From NCBI GenBank assembly GCA_907165135.1, contig OU015567.1, forward strand, positions 2,857,001-2,921,000: a stretch of DNA of 64,000 bases, given 5' to 3'. Below, in pieces: positions 10,809-23,853 of the stretch. Position 1 is the first letter of the stretch. Every line of letters starts with the position of its first letter. The position numbers were made by a program, and so were the translations under genes. The notes below the pieces were generated by a model. The model saw only the letters and a list, made by a program, of their open reading frames with translations, was not told the origin of the DNA and searched no databases. The stretch is from Oikopleura dioica. Its lineage: Eukaryota > Chordata > Appendicularia > Copelata > Oikopleuridae.

Positions 10809-11213
10809 TTAATGGCATATCAAGACTAAATAAAGAGTCCTGAATTTACCCGAGGAGAAAAATCTGAGAAGAAGCTCTCCTATTTTTGGGAAGTTCATAG
10901 TAAATCTCCGAGATCTTTAACAAAACGAACTTTTTACTCGAAAATCTAGCCGGTCAACCCTCAAAACCGTTATGATAAGTTCATTCTCTCATAAAATTTA
11001 CTTTAAGACTTATCTTCCTATAGGTTTACTATCTGGCTTCATTATCATTGCGTCATCTACCCAGGCGTTGCTGACTTACGTCCGTCAATTTGCGCAGAGC
11101 GCGCACAGTGGCGCTATAATTTTCCTCCGAGCGCGTCAGAGCGAGCTACTTATCAGCGCCAGAATCAAATTTTCACTTACTTTTTAAATTTTTGAAATAA
11201 AAAAATCTTCAAA
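10809..11213. other. Short intergenic stretch upstream of the protease gene
   Basis: No coding signal is seen. The last 40 bases are A/T-rich and lead into the ATG at 11214. Confidence 0.5.
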
Positions 11214-14200
11214 ATGAAACTTCTTTCAAGCATTTTATTATTGAACACAATCGAAGCGGGGTGGAAGCAAAAATGGGAAGAGAGATTCGGAAACGCTGTT
11301 GAAGACAAAAGAGCTACTGAGAGAAATGCAGCTTGTGATGCGAAAGCGTTGTCAGAAACGGCGAAGTTTGAAATTCAAGGTTTGATTTTGCAGCAGGATA
11401 ATCTTTATGTTTTTAATAGTCGTTTTTTATGATTTTCTGAGCCGGGTCGAGTGATTTCGATATTTTATTGCTTGTTTTTCTAAGCCTAACTCTATCACGA
11501 TACTATTGATATTTTTCCTCAAAAACGAGACCATAAAATAATTTTCTCAGCAAAAGTATACTACAGTTTTTTATGGAATTTCTGGACATCAAATTTCTGG
11601 ACATTTTTCGAATTTTAAGGGGTTTAATTGGGACACTTTTAAAAAGCAAAAGAATCAAATTTCTGGACATTTTTTCTCAAAAAAGATTTTCGACTCCGAA
11701 ATTTATAGTCAAATTTGAGTTATGAAAGGTTATTCTATTTACGAAGAAGACTTTTTCTTGTAGAATCTTAGTATTCTTAGCAAAATTCGCTGCTTCATCG
11801 CATTTTATTATTGTTTTTAATCAATTTTTTGAAAAAAAAACGTTTATTTTTCCTCCGTGAAAAATTTTAAGCAATTGTGGTGGGACATTTTTTTCAAGGT
11901 TATGTATCAAATTTCTGGACATTTTTGTGAAAAGTGTGCGACAAAAAATGTCCAGAAATTCCATAATTAACTGTATTTTTTATACTGTCTACTTATTGAA
12001 GATCCTCTCTTATAATCTACGAACCTTGAATTACCTTCATCCACGTTTTTATCATCTAGAAAAATCGTCCATTAATTCTCAAAAGCAAATCAAAATTTTG
12101 ATATTTAACATCATTCAGGCGGAAGTTGGGATTGTCCTGCACTCGGTCAAGACGTCGCCAACATCCTTTGCGAGCCAAAATGCGACGACCCGACAGATCG
12201 AGGCAACTGGCCCCGCCGAAGTTTCATCAAAGTCCAATGTCGTACCAACCCAACAGTGAAGATCCGAAATGTTTCGAACAACATGCAGTGCAATCCAGAT
12301 CTATGTCTCGAATCAACAGCAGCAGTGGACATTCCAAAGGGGCAAATTTCTTTCTCAAAAAGAAACAAAAGCAAAACTCTTTTCTCGGTCACCTGCGACG
12401 GAAAAACCGGAACTCAAGCAGCAGTCATCTGTTTCAATTCCTCTGGAGCACTGACGAGCAAAACTCACGACTGGCAAAATGTCTGCGACCCAGTCTGTAA
12501 AAAAGAAGACGCAGAAGTTTTTTCCCGATCGGCCCGGGTGAATGGAATTGCAACAGTAAAATGAGATGCACTCCAAAGTGTGATTCTGACGATTCTGATC
12601 CTGTGAGATTCAAAATTTCCTGCTCGAATAATGATGGCGAACCAAACTGGCAAGTTTTCAGGGGACATAAATTCAAAGATGATGTTTGCACTAATCCATC
12701 GACTTCGACTACAACAACCACAACAACTACAACGACAAAAACAACCACGACGACAACGACATCGACAACAACAACAACATCAACGACGTCTTCAGTAACA
12801 CAAACAACCACAGAGCCCCCAAGTAAGATATTGTCTTGTGTAAATAAATTGATGAATTGTTATTTTAGCTACCGAATTCGCTCCACTGACCGACAGCATA
12901 AAATCCGGCTTAGAAACCTGCGTTTCTGCTTCGAATTTCCCAACTGGCGGGCGCAAGAAGCGTGAACGACTTTCAAAAATTGTCGGCGGCGTCAATGCGG
13001 AAGAGGGCTCCTGGCCCTGGATTACACGGTACAATGATAATGACATCAGCCAGAAAATCTAAAATTCGATTTTAGCTTGTTCCTGACAGAGTCGATCGGT
13101 GGCGGATCGGGATTCTTGTGCAGTGGAAGCATAATTCACAATCATTGGGTTTTGTCGGCGGCGCATTGTTGTGATGGAATCGCGGAAGTTGTGGCGACTT
13201 TTGGGGATATTTCTAGGTCAACTTTCGAATCAGGAATGGCGACGATTTTTCATGCAAACACCACAAATAATGTAAAAATTGAAACAATATATATTTTTAG
13301 GTTTATTTTTCAACGAACATAAAATCTTATCCCCTAAACCAGCCTCAGAGTATGTATAAATATCTAAAATTTAGATTTTAAATCCCTGCGAATCTAAATT
13401 TTCAGCCAGATAAAGGTCAATTCTCTCTTACCTCAACAACTTTCTTCAATCACCCCGAATGGGGCCAGGGCGCTGACGGCGACTTTGGCAACTCTGACTG
13501 GTGCCTCATCAAATTCAACGAAGACATTCTGGGTACTTTTCCCACCTTTTCTTCACCTCATCATTTTTTAGCCGCTGCACCTGAGCCGGAAAAAGTCAAA
13601 ATCGCATGTCTACCTAGTGAGCCGATCGAGCACGGAAGTGGCTGCTGGGTCGCTGGATGGGGAACTACAAGCTCTGGTGGAAGTACCAGCACGACTCTTC
13701 TTTCTGCAGGCGTGAATATTTTGGGCAAAGACTACTGTGAAAACTTTTCGAATAATGGAATTCTGATGCCTGATGACGTTTGCGCCGGACTGCCTGATAA
13801 GTAAGTAGGACTCCCTAGGATGAAAAAAGACAAAAGTCATCAAACCGTCAGAATAATAATTTATTTGAAGTTTTTCCGTCAGCTTTTCCATTTGTAAGCT
13901 GACAATGTGTTGAGCTTATTTTGACGTTAATTATGATTAGTCGAATTTCGAGGAATGATCTTGAATAAGAGTTCGACAGGAATGGTTCTAGAGATAGCTA
14001 TTAAATTAAATTGGTCTCTTATATTTGTAAAATAAATCTTGAAGCTCTTGGTGCTAAAAATGAACAAAATGCCTCTTTTGACTGATCTATTGCAACCTAT
14101 CATTTGTTATTTAGCGATAATAATGGCCTAACGGATCCCGGAAAAGACGCTTGCCAGGGCGATTCAGGCGGACCCCTCATCTGCCCTGTTGATGGAAAAG

Positions 14201-14319
14201 CAGTTCTCGCCGCGGTCGTCTCTCGAGGAGTCGGTTGCGCTTCAGAAGGCTTCCCTGGACTTTACTCTGCAACTTTCAACGCGAAAGATTGGATGAGAGA
14301 TATTATCTTGAATAATTAG
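11214..14319 (+). CDS. Secreted mosaic trypsin-like serine protease (S1A)
   Basis: The exons lie at about 11214-11379, 12119-12822, 12869-13028, 13076-13271, 13301-13349, 13410-13532, 13572-13800 and 14115-14319. The protein opens with a signal peptide ([15 protein letters not shown]). A cysteine-rich region of unclear family and a threonine-run, mucin-like linker follow. The protease domain has the activation site KIVGG, catalytic His in LSAAHC, Asp in the segment DGDFGNSDW, and Ser in CQGDSGGP, so it looks active. An RKKRER stretch just before the activation site could be a furin-type cleavage site. Exon 2 needs a one-base shift at a run of six T at about 12516-12521: upstream codons stop soon after it, while the next frame continues with [13 protein letters not shown]. 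That may be a sequencing error or a real frameshift. The gene is convergent with the large minus-strand gene, about 140 bp apart. Confidence 0.85.
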
Positions 14320-14459
14320 AATTTTTTAAACTTAATTATTGATGCTTCCATTTCTGTATTTTATAAACGCTGCTTTTTAAGATAATAAACTCTTTGTGTA
14401 TTTTGAAATCAAATCTTGTTTATTTAAAATTTGACTGGGGCAGATTTTTTGGCAAGAAA

Positions 14460-17400
14460 TTATCGTCTTCTGGATGGAAGGACAAAGTTGAACTCATTCT
14501 GAGGGCAGGATGTTGCTGGAGCGCAAGTGTTTTGATCACCAGTGAGACAGATCTAGAGTTTTCGAGTTAGAAAATTGACTGATTCAAAAACTTTTACCTT
14601 CAAAGCACAAGAAATGGTGTTGGTCTTTCCAAGATCTCGGTCATTTGTGAAAGTTGTGTAACTAAATAAGCATTAAATCCAGAAGAAATTATTGAAAAAT
14701 CACCTGAATTTGTATGAGCCATTGTTGGAGTAAACTCCCGGTTGGTGATTGGTGACGCCGAAGATGTCTGCCAGACAGTTATCGCTGATCAAAGAAACTG
14801 TTTGTCCGTCGATATCGATTTCGCAGCTTTGCGCGTAGAACTGGACACCTTCTGTGACAGCCCAGTTGACATCGACGAAGAGTTCCTGTCCAACATAGAC
14901 GACATCGCCAACAGCCTGGGAGAACTCGTCATCATTGTAAAGATCAATGCTGAAGGCTTCAGTGAAGTCGCCCTTGTCAGAGAAGGAGGCATCAGCTGGG
15001 TAGCCTGGTTTGACATTGAAGACTTCGCTGGAAGCGGAGATCTCGGAATCGTAAGAGCATCGGAATCGAGCGGAGATCTGGGACTCGTAGTCGGCGGTGA
15101 AGAAGTCGATTCCGTGGATCTTGATGTCTTGGCGTGAATCAGCGCGGCTGATAGCGACGATGAAATCAATGTCGCCAGTTTCACTGAAATATTTTATGAA
15201 TTTGTCGCAAAGCACCATAAATTATGCGGAAATTATTAAATTTGGACTTTTTATGACAAATAAATACTGAATAGCTACCAAAATATGATTCACCAAGCAA
15301 AAAAGTCCATCGTTTATACCGACTACTTACGCATTACTTTCGGCAACCATGCATTTTCCGATGTTTTCACTCCACGAGAAAGCGGAATTAGCATCATCCC
15401 AAACTGGGGCGCAATCGGCGGCAAAGATTCCTTCTCGTTGATCATCGGCAAGAACGTCAAGAAGATCAGGTCGGAACCAGAAGTTCATCGTATCCGCTCC
15501 ACAAGTTAGTCCCCAGCAGTCTGCATCAGGCCTAAAAACAATAACAACCTGCTCGCAGGATTTTAATCTTACTTGATTTCGCATTCACCAGTTGATTCGT
15601 TCAAGGTCCAGCAATTACCAGTTGGGCATCTGTTTGAAATCAAATGTTCCATGGTGAATCGGAAGAAAACCTGGATCTGGAGTCTAGTGAAGATGATTTT
15701 TCCAAGATGTCGCTGGGAAATTTCTTCGATGGCAGACGTGAGTCCTCGTGGATCGTGCTCATTCTCCAGAAGCCAGTCGAGGTTCGTGTAGAGAATCTCG
15801 GCGGCAAAACCGGATGGATGCCACTGGAAGCAGCCGATTCCATTGCAACTGTCTTCCTGACCGCTGTTGCCGATGATCACAAGTTTCATAATGTAACCTC
15901 GGACGGCAGAGTTCTGGATGAGATCGGGAGATGATAGATCAGCGGCGTCTGCGGGGATCACCACTCGGAGATAGTTGACAACATCCTTGACCACGGTTTC
16001 ATCGGTGAATTTGAAGTCGTTGTTGGCAACTCGTTCGAAACACTCTTGAAGAGTCTGAAACGAAGTGACTCCAGCTCGGTCGAGGACAGTGTAAACGATG
16101 CCCTTGATCAGGATAGTGGTTGCGGATTCCGAGTAGTTATTCAAGAGCCATGGAATCGCTGATTGGTAAGCTCCAGCGTCGAGATATCCGTGTGAGATCG
16201 AGGAGTCATAGATACCATTGAGGATTGTTTCGAAATCGATTTCCCAGTCACCGACGTGAGTTGCTCGAATTTCGGAAACAACAACGGTGGCAGCGATGAA
16301 TTTCAAGAAGAGAGGTGTTTCGAACGCGAATCGTCCGAGAACATCATGCTCAAATCCAGATGGATAGTCCTCTGTGATCGCCTTAAAGATGCCCTCAGCA
16401 ATCAAAAGATATGCTTCACCATCAGAAGTGATGTAGTGAGGGCCATTTTCGTAGGTTCGGTGGAGAACAGTGTCTTGAACGTCCTGTGGAAGAGGAGCAA
16501 GAGCGCCCTTGGTCCAGAGATGCTCAAAAGCTTCGTGGAAGCGGAGATCGACATTTTTGTAGCAGACAAAATTATTATAAGCGCCTGGGTACGGAACAAC
16601 ATCGCCATCGATTGGTTCATTAGCAATGATGACAAGGGTCTCATCAATGGGCGCCCAAACAAGACCTCGGCCTTCGCTTGAGACTCGGTAGAAGAGATAG
16701 CATTCTTCACAAGGCTCGTCTCCCCATGGACCCCATGGTAGGGACTTGTCGCAGAATCGCTGGCCAGTGATACCCACCACACCGTCTTCGTAACCAAAGG
16801 GAAGGATAACTGAGATTGTCTCATCGTTGGAGTAGTTCAAGTCGTAGAACTCATTGAACCATCGAGCTGATGAGACGGGATCGAAGGTACCGATGAAGAG
16901 AGACGCGCCAAATGGAGCAAGACCAGCATGAAGATCGGCAAAGAAATCCCACCCTGTTGATGGAGGAAGTCGGTTGGCAAAGTTCGGGCCTACGTTGAAA
17001 ACGAGAACTCCTGGAGGAGCTGTGGTGAGCTCAGTAACAAAGTCAAGATCAGGTGTTTCGATTCCGGCATCAATGAAGAGCAGGTCGACAGAAGCAACGA
17101 GGCCTTCAGTGCTTATCTCACCAGAGAAATCGAACTCTGATTTGGCAGCTTCGAAGACGGTATCAAGGCTAAGTTTGTTGTGCTCAGTAGCGAGGCCTGC
17201 GCCGGCGAGGACATTGTGGGCAAGATTATGAAGATCGGATTCAGTGAATTGGACGTAAGATCGGAAATCGAGTTGCTCCGCGGATTCGTTGAAGATTTCA
17301 ATGATTTGATCATCAGAAGCAGTGTGAGAAACACCGAAATCAGAAAAAATAGTGTCGATGAAGGCAATCAAGTCGTTAGCAGTGCCTTCTTTGAATATAT

Positions 17401-20400
17401 TATCGATGTTGGAATTCATAAATGCGTCGAAAGCAGCATCGAGAGCATTGGGCCCTTCGCAATTGATGCAGTTTTCTGGGAGAAAAAGGTACTTGGCCTT
17501 GAGTCCAGGATTTCCGTTGATGGAATACTCTCGAGCAGCATTGACAAGCTCGTAAGCAGTAGCGTTGTCGTCTCGGATTCCGTAGTTCCATGGCCAGGTG
17601 ACGGTGTCGATGAGATAGACAAGGGAGTTGTAAGAGATGTCATCGCCTCGTGGAGCATCATCAATGTTGGCATCAAGAACGCCGCCGTGAATGAGTCGGC
17701 CAAGTTCGCACTTTTCTTCCGAGGCATAGCAGTCCAAATATCCAGCGGACCAAAGGAAGTCAAAGAGGTAGGATTTAAGGATCATCGAGGACTTCTTCTG
17801 GGAGAGTCGATCAGTAAACCAGGGCAAGTATTCAGAAATTGCAACGTATTTCATACCGCCGGAAATCGGTGCATCGAAGATACTTTCATAGACCGATTCG
17901 TCCTGGACGAAAGTACTGGTTGCCAAAGCAGCTGAGAGTTTGATGAAGAATTCTGACTCGAACGCCCATCTTCCGTACCAATCGTCGTTCGACTGAGTCA
18001 TGAGTTCAAAGATCTTGTTCTGGAAGAAACTGTGGAAAGCCTGCTCAGTATCGAAAACTTGGTATTCCTGGTTGTCGTAGAATTTTCTGATGAGTGTTCC
18101 TTGGAAGATTTCGGTGAGCTCTCGGCCGTAGATGTTTTGGTAGTAGCTGCTGTATGAAGCGAGAACATTGGCGAAGTCGACTTTGTATGTGTCTTTTTCG
18201 TCATCGCCTCGGCAGACGGCTTGAGTTGCCTGATCGAACTTGTCTGATTTACCATTGTCGTTTGCGCAGGCAGCGAACATGGTCATGTCCATCATTTCGT
18301 CGCTGTCCAATGTGATCCAGGAGAGTCGATTGCATTCGGTTGATCCCGTGTGAATATTGTAGAAAACGTTGCTCTCCGCTCCTTCGACGCGTTCGTACGG
18401 CATGATGAGACCACATTCCTTGACAAATCGTCGTTTCTGGATGACTTCTTTGAGTCGAGCATGGAGGATTTCAGCTCGGACGTCGTGGGTATCAACAGGG
18501 AAGAGGACTTGGCCAGCCTCTTCGCAGAATTTCGCGGCGCCGGCGACGGAATTTTCTGGAAGAGCGAAGATGTCGAAGTAGATAGGATCATTGAAGTAAT
18601 CATCTGTCTCGTAGACTCGAAGCATAGAAGCTTTGACGAACGCCCAACGGATCTCAGTTTCCCAGTCGATCTCTTCAATATTCAAAGCATCTCCAACCCA
18701 GTTGACGGATTGAGTCCAGATATCGACTTGAGCGTTGAGGATTGTTCCGACTCGCTCTTCATGTCCTGGAGCAGATTTTCCGATGTCGAGGACATCCAAA
18801 AGCGCCCACTTGACCTTGGACTCGATTCCGCCATCGACAGAAAGGATAAGATCTGTGTACGCCTTGTATTCAGCCTCGTAGTTTTCTTCCGTGACTTCGT
18901 TGAATTGAAGAGCCTTCGTTACGGCAAAATGAGTGAAAGTGGCGTCGGAGATTCGGACATCCATGTTCACGATGTCTTCTTCATTGATGTTGTCAATCGC
19001 CCATCGAAGGAATGGCATGAGATCCAGCTGGAACGCAAAGTCGAAAAGATAGCCGCGGAGGAGGGTGGCTCGTTTGTTCTCGACAAATTTCGCGTAGCTT
19101 TCAGGAAAGTATTGCTGATTGGCTTCAATAGCATCGAAGTCATTAGCGAAAAGCCTTGCAGTGACTTCTGTGGACTCCCCAGACTGGTACTTGTAAGCGA
19201 CTCCGGCAATGAATCCGTAAAAAGCGGGAGTGACGTAGGCCCATTTTGCCATGACGGAGCAGGCTTCGGACTTGCAGTCGGCAGTGATTTCGTCAACAAT
19301 ATCTCGGAAGTAATTGAGAGCTTCAGATTCGCTTTCGAAGAAAACTGAGTTGTCAATTTTTGCGGTGAACTCGTCATGAAGATCTTGAGGAATGCCACTG
19401 TCAAATCCATTGTAGTACTGATCTGCGAGCGATTTGAGATTCACGTCGTTAAGGTCAACCCCATCGCAGACGGCGCTTGTTCGAATATCCGTGTATCCTT
19501 GGCCGTAGTAGAAGACATACCAGTTGTATTGATCCTGATCGAGTGGTCCAGTGAGCTTTTCGAATTCCATCGCCGAGGCTTTCGCAAAAGCAGCGTCACA
19601 TTCGCAAGTCATTCTTTCGCAGGAATCCGCAGCGTCCGAGCACGTGACTGATCGATCAGCAGCGGCAAGCGTGGCATCTTTAGCGGAGAGGGAGAACTGG
19701 TACGGTCCGTCGAGACCGGCATTCGAGCAGCTTTGATCGCGAGACTGAACTGTTTCGTAGCACTTGATCAGTTGTCGACAAGTGTTGTCATAATCATTGA
19801 GCGCTGATCCGTAGGATTTCTGCATTTGAGATGATCCTGTGCTGACATAGCAGTTGCAACCGTAATTGAATCGTTTTTTGATGAGTTCATTAGTTGACGG
19901 CTCGATTGGCTGACCAGCGAAAGTGGTGTGTCCGTACTCGTAGTGCTTCACCATTTGGAGAAGCTGGGACAAGTATCGAGCTTCAGGGGCAGGAAGATCG
20001 GCGCCGACATCTGCGGTGGGGATGTCATCGAGTGGGAGAAGCGCGGGTGTTGATGATGCGAAGTTGCGGCCGTCGCGGTCGGAGTAATCGAAGGTAGAGG
20101 TTGTTGGCGGGGCAAAAGTGGTTCCGACTCCATCGTAGTCGTCACCTTTAATATAGGTTAGTATCTCAACGGAATCCTCCGAAAATATTGCCCTTGACCC
20201 AGAAAAAAATAATCATTCTAAAATACCGTGAAGTAACACTCTTCTCTGGAAACTTTTCAAGGTCTCGAAAATATCTCTTCTCAAAAAGTCAGCAGAAAAA
20301 CTTTTAGAAAATGGTCTGTGATAACCGTTGAGAGCCATTTTCTAAGGTGACTAGAATTATCATTTCTCGAATATAAACTGCGAAACACTCTGTTAGCCAC

Positions 20401-20518
20401 TTCAAACTTGTCTGCGCCTTGTCTTATTTTTCTCTCGAGATGCAGAAATCTTCGAAAAAGGGTGATTTTTACCGTTGAATGCATGAACGGCCGAAAGGAC
20501 CGCTGTCGAGAGCCTCAT
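14460..20518 (-). CDS. Large secreted protein: degenerate PLA2-like head, ZP-like tail
   Basis: Six exons can be traced: 20518-20473, 20145-15573 (one 4.6-kb exon), 15531-15331, 15183-14704, 14661-14598 and 14552-14460. Exon 1 encodes a signal peptide (MRLSTAVLSAVHAFNG). The N-terminal domain has the phospholipase A2 cysteine plan (YGCNC, a CY pair, then CERMTCECDAAFA). The catalytic His-Asp that normally lies between the cysteines is replaced by Leu-Ile, so it should not hydrolyse lipid. About 1,300 acidic, probably helical residues of no recognised family follow. The C-terminal exons carry paired cysteines and beta-strand-like sequence resembling a ZP module (QSCEIDI, ISDNC, GSYKFR), ending in SRRR at the stop. 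It probably forms an extracellular matrix or filament. The ZP call is by cysteine pattern and is less certain than the PLA2-like call. Confidence 0.7.
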
Positions 20519-21061
20519 TCTGAAGACTGAGCAGCTTGGTCATTCTTTTGCGGACCTGTTCTTGAGCCTTTTTGCCTTAGGGATGAGATCAGAAGAGTCG
20601 ATTCTTGGGTTGACCCAGATACGAACAAGGTTTCTAAGGAACAAACGCTATATTTGACTTCAAAATAGAGCGAGCGCTTTCTAGCTGTCTATTTTTTTTC
20701 AAGAATGTTTCTAAATGCTCAATTATCAAACTTATAAGCGAAATCGAATCGATGAAAAAGTTAATAAATTTTTCAGAACATTGACCTAGTCTATTTTATG
20801 GCACACTTGAAAACTTCCCCCTGAGGCGAAAATAATAACTTCGGTACAGATAACAACATCTTGTTTGGAATTTGTCAATCTTATTTCTAATAAAGATGTT
20901 CTAAAAACTGATAAATTATAAGTTAAGATAATAAGGTATTATATAACGAGACTTTGAGTTCAGTGCGCTATTTGCGTATGAAGCCTGGCATTTAATTAAC
21001 TTTTACCTTGGTCAAAAAAACCAATGGCGTAAGAATATCTAGGTCACTATCTTCAAGAGCA

Positions 21062-23013
21062 ATGAAGATTTCTCCGTTTCTTCTTAACTTTTCAGGGCTG
21101 ATTCATGGAGAGCCCCTAGCGAAAATCTCCTCAGATATTGTTAACAAAGAAAATGAATCTTGCAAGTAAGAAAGTATAACATTTGATTTGATTTAATCGG
21201 TGGCAGGGCTGCCGAATTCGGAGCATTTGCGTTTACCCGGGATTTTTTGGCGGATCATCCGCTGATTTTCTCCGTTTCTCCGCGCTGTTCTCCGATCCTC
21301 CGATCGTCCGATTTTCTCGGCCGCGCGGATTTCCCGCGATTACCCGCTACCCTTTTTTTCTAGCCAATCTAAAGAGTGGAACACCCTTTAATTTCGTCTT
21401 TTGAGCAGAAATTTCGGCGGATCATCCGCGATTCTCCGTTCCCTTTTCTCCGCTGAAAACCGGCGGATCTTACGTGAAAAAAACTGCGGATTTTTCGTGA
21501 AAAACCTACGGATCTTCCGCCGAAAAAATCGCGGGTAAACTCAAACGCTCCGAATTCAGCAGCCCTGATCGGTGGTTTTTATAAGAGATGAAAGCCTTCA
21601 AGTTGAATGTCAAGGAGCCTGCAGAGTTGATTTTAACAAATGCCGCTTACTTTGTGAGACCGACTACTGCCTTTCAATTTGCCAGCGAGAATACGAAAGT
21701 AATCTTTAATTTATGGTCACTTAATAATTTTAATAATTAAAGACTGCTTTGCGGGATGTCCCTGTGGCGAGAACTGCCCAAGCGGATGCAAAGGCTGTTC
21801 CAATCCGATCTGTCTAAAGATGAAGATTCTGGTTATTCCAGATTTTCATGAGGATTGGGCTCGACTAAAAAATTTTAGTTTGACACTTACTTTATCTTAT
21901 TTATCAAGTTTTTCTGAGCTTGAAAAAAGCATTCATACTTTTTTGATACAGAAAACTACGAACAAACTCCAACAGCATTAGCGGAAATCAACTCCGAGAA
22001 TTTGAGTTACACGAGAGACTGTGCTCATGCTGTTGTGAAGGATACGCTTTACTTTTTCTGTTACTCTTGGCAATCAAGCAGAATAGCTTACATGGATGAG
22101 CAGTGAAATTTCAATGAAATACCTACTCGACTCAATTTCATCATGAAATTTTCATGTTAGAAAGAGGCCATTCAGCACTAGCTATTGACGATGGAAGCAA
22201 AGGTACTTAGACAGAATTTTTTCTTTCTCTCAAAAACAATAGCACTTGTTTGCTTCGGCTTTCCTAATGGACCGACTTACGACTACAACGACTGGTTTAA
22301 ATGCGATATTTTTGAATGCAGCTCACCTGAAAACTGCTCGACAACTCCTACATTTTCATCCCTGCATCCTCACTATGCGGGAGGGCTTGGCTCTCACATG
22401 GGAGAACCCGTCACTGTCGGAACATCAAGTCGAGCAGAAAGTCCTGAGGATCCATTGGTTGATTCAAGGGAACAATACAAAATAGCCGAGAAATTAACGG
22501 AAGACGGCTGGATCAGAATCGAGAACCAGTTTGAACTTTTAATATTTGCTTTCATTTATATCTTTAGTCCAGTAGGAAGCGATGGACATAGCTTTCTCAC
22601 TCTTCCATCAGGAAAACTGCTCTTGTTGGGAGGTGTTGTGCGGGTTGAAGGGTATGACAGAGACTTGCAGGACGAAATTTACGAGCTCGACCTCCACGAA
22701 TATTGGAATGTTGTCGGAAAACTTCAAGAGGTAGATTTTTGAGTCTCTTTGTATTTGAAAATTTTTTAAGTTTATTTATGGTGGATCTTCAATGCTTGTT
22801 GACAACTCGATCTTCCTCTTTCCTGGGCAATGTCCAGATGGAAGTTGTCCTATCCAACGACTCGATCTTGTCGATGAAGCCATCGACTCTGTTGACATCA
22901 TTGGCAATCACACCTTCGAGCCAGAAGGATGGGGAGCATCATATTTTCCACAGCTCTTCTACACTGAGCAATTGGATGCTTGTGTCGCTCCAAGCGATGT
23001 CGAAGAAATTTGA
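21062..23013 (+). CDS. Secreted cysteine-rich protein with kelch-like repeats
   Basis: Exons run at about 21062-21165, 21595-21698, 21743-21877, 21952-22102, 22161-22202, 22243-22528, 22568-22730 and 22770-23013. Exon 1 is a signal peptide (MKISPFLLNFSGLIHG). Exons 2-3 encode a dense cysteine module (CRLLCETDYCLSIC, then CFAGCPCGENCPSGC). Later exons show kelch-like beta-propeller units such as KLLLLGGVV and YGGSSMLVDNSIFLFPG. The protein ends at TGA 23011-23013. Cysteine-rich and kelch modules together suggest an extracellular binding protein. The first intron holds a complete hAT-type MITE. A second, shorter kelch-like gene lies at 53 kb. Exon 3's donor is weak. Confidence 0.7.
21204..21567. 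mobile_element. hAT-type MITE in intron 1 of the kelch-like gene
   Basis: The 364-bp element has terminal inverted repeats starting CAGGGCTGC and extending about 36 bp with a few mismatches. It is flanked by a perfect 8-bp target duplication, ATCGGTGG (21196-21203 and 21568-21575). CAGGG ends with 8-bp duplications are typical of the hAT superfamily. The interior is built of repeated GGCGGATC / GCGGATTT motifs and has no transposase frame. It lies wholly within an intron. Confidence 0.9.
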
Positions 23014-23380
23014 ATGTTAAAAAAAATTTTTCAAAAAAAATTTCTGATTTGATTTTTTTTTAATATCCCTGTCGACCTTTCATAATAAAATGAAGTATAA
23101 AAATCAGTTCGATAATATAAACTGCATATAAAACTCTTTGTTGCAAACCGGCACCAGCAGTCAATTATTGCCTTGTTCTGCGCAACTCGTGTCATTACTG
23201 TAGCTCAAACGACAGTTAAAAACCACTCTCAGCCAAAAAGTCCCTTGATGCCATTAAATCTACCAGAAGTCGCTTTAATCCGAGTCGACACTCTTTCTTT
23301 AAAATATTAATGCTTGGATCAGCTTCTCTGTCAATAAAAGCCCGTTTGTTTTCTGAAAATTTACTTTTTGACAATCCTAA

Positions 23381-23853
23381 ATGAGACGATTACTAGGTTT
23401 GTTTATTTTTTTGATAATTTTGTTATTTTTGACTTTTCTTATAGGACTTTTTGCTTCTGCATGTGCCTACAGCGCTGGTCTTTTTGGAAATTCGTCCCCT
23501 TTTCTGGTAAGTTTTCAATAGAGAGATACCCTTATTCATCATCCTAATAACTTAATTTTACCCCATGATTTTAGACTTATTCGCCGCTGATGGACGATGG
23601 AAATGACTGGTTAAATGCACTGTCAACGGTTGAAGATATTTTTGATCTAATTCTAGGGCCGCCAACTGGCCAATTGCATAAGGTGCCCTTTGATCGTAAA
23701 CAAAAACTGACAACCCTGAATCAGAAGAAGCGCTCTGAATTCTCCGATCTCTGGAACAAGCAATATTCTGACCAGCTTCGCCGTTATGGCTACCACTCTC
23801 TCAATGGTAAGATCGAAACTCTTCTCAATCCGCAGAATCCTGCTTCAACTTGA
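23381..23853 (+). CDS. Small secreted or membrane-anchored protein
   Basis: Coding sequence runs 23381-23506 and 23575-23853 with a GT-AG intron between. The product is about 120-135 residues and no family is recognised. A 48-nt stretch after the sixth codon (about 23397-23444) begins GT and ends AG and could be spliced out, but it is also in frame and open. If kept it adds a strongly hydrophobic segment (FIFLIILLFLTFLIG). Either version starts with a signal-like N-terminus. The rest is mostly polar and helical, with one cysteine and a basic C-terminal half. Confidence 0.55.

Noticed and set aside
12434-12811. Minus-strand Val-rich frame
   Set aside because: It is the complement of the Thr-run linker of the protease gene.
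16256-19348. Long plus-strand frames opposite the large minus-strand exon
   Set aside because: They are antisense shadows: the minus strand encodes a continuous protein with signal peptide and domains, and the plus-strand frames are broken and lack starts or domains.
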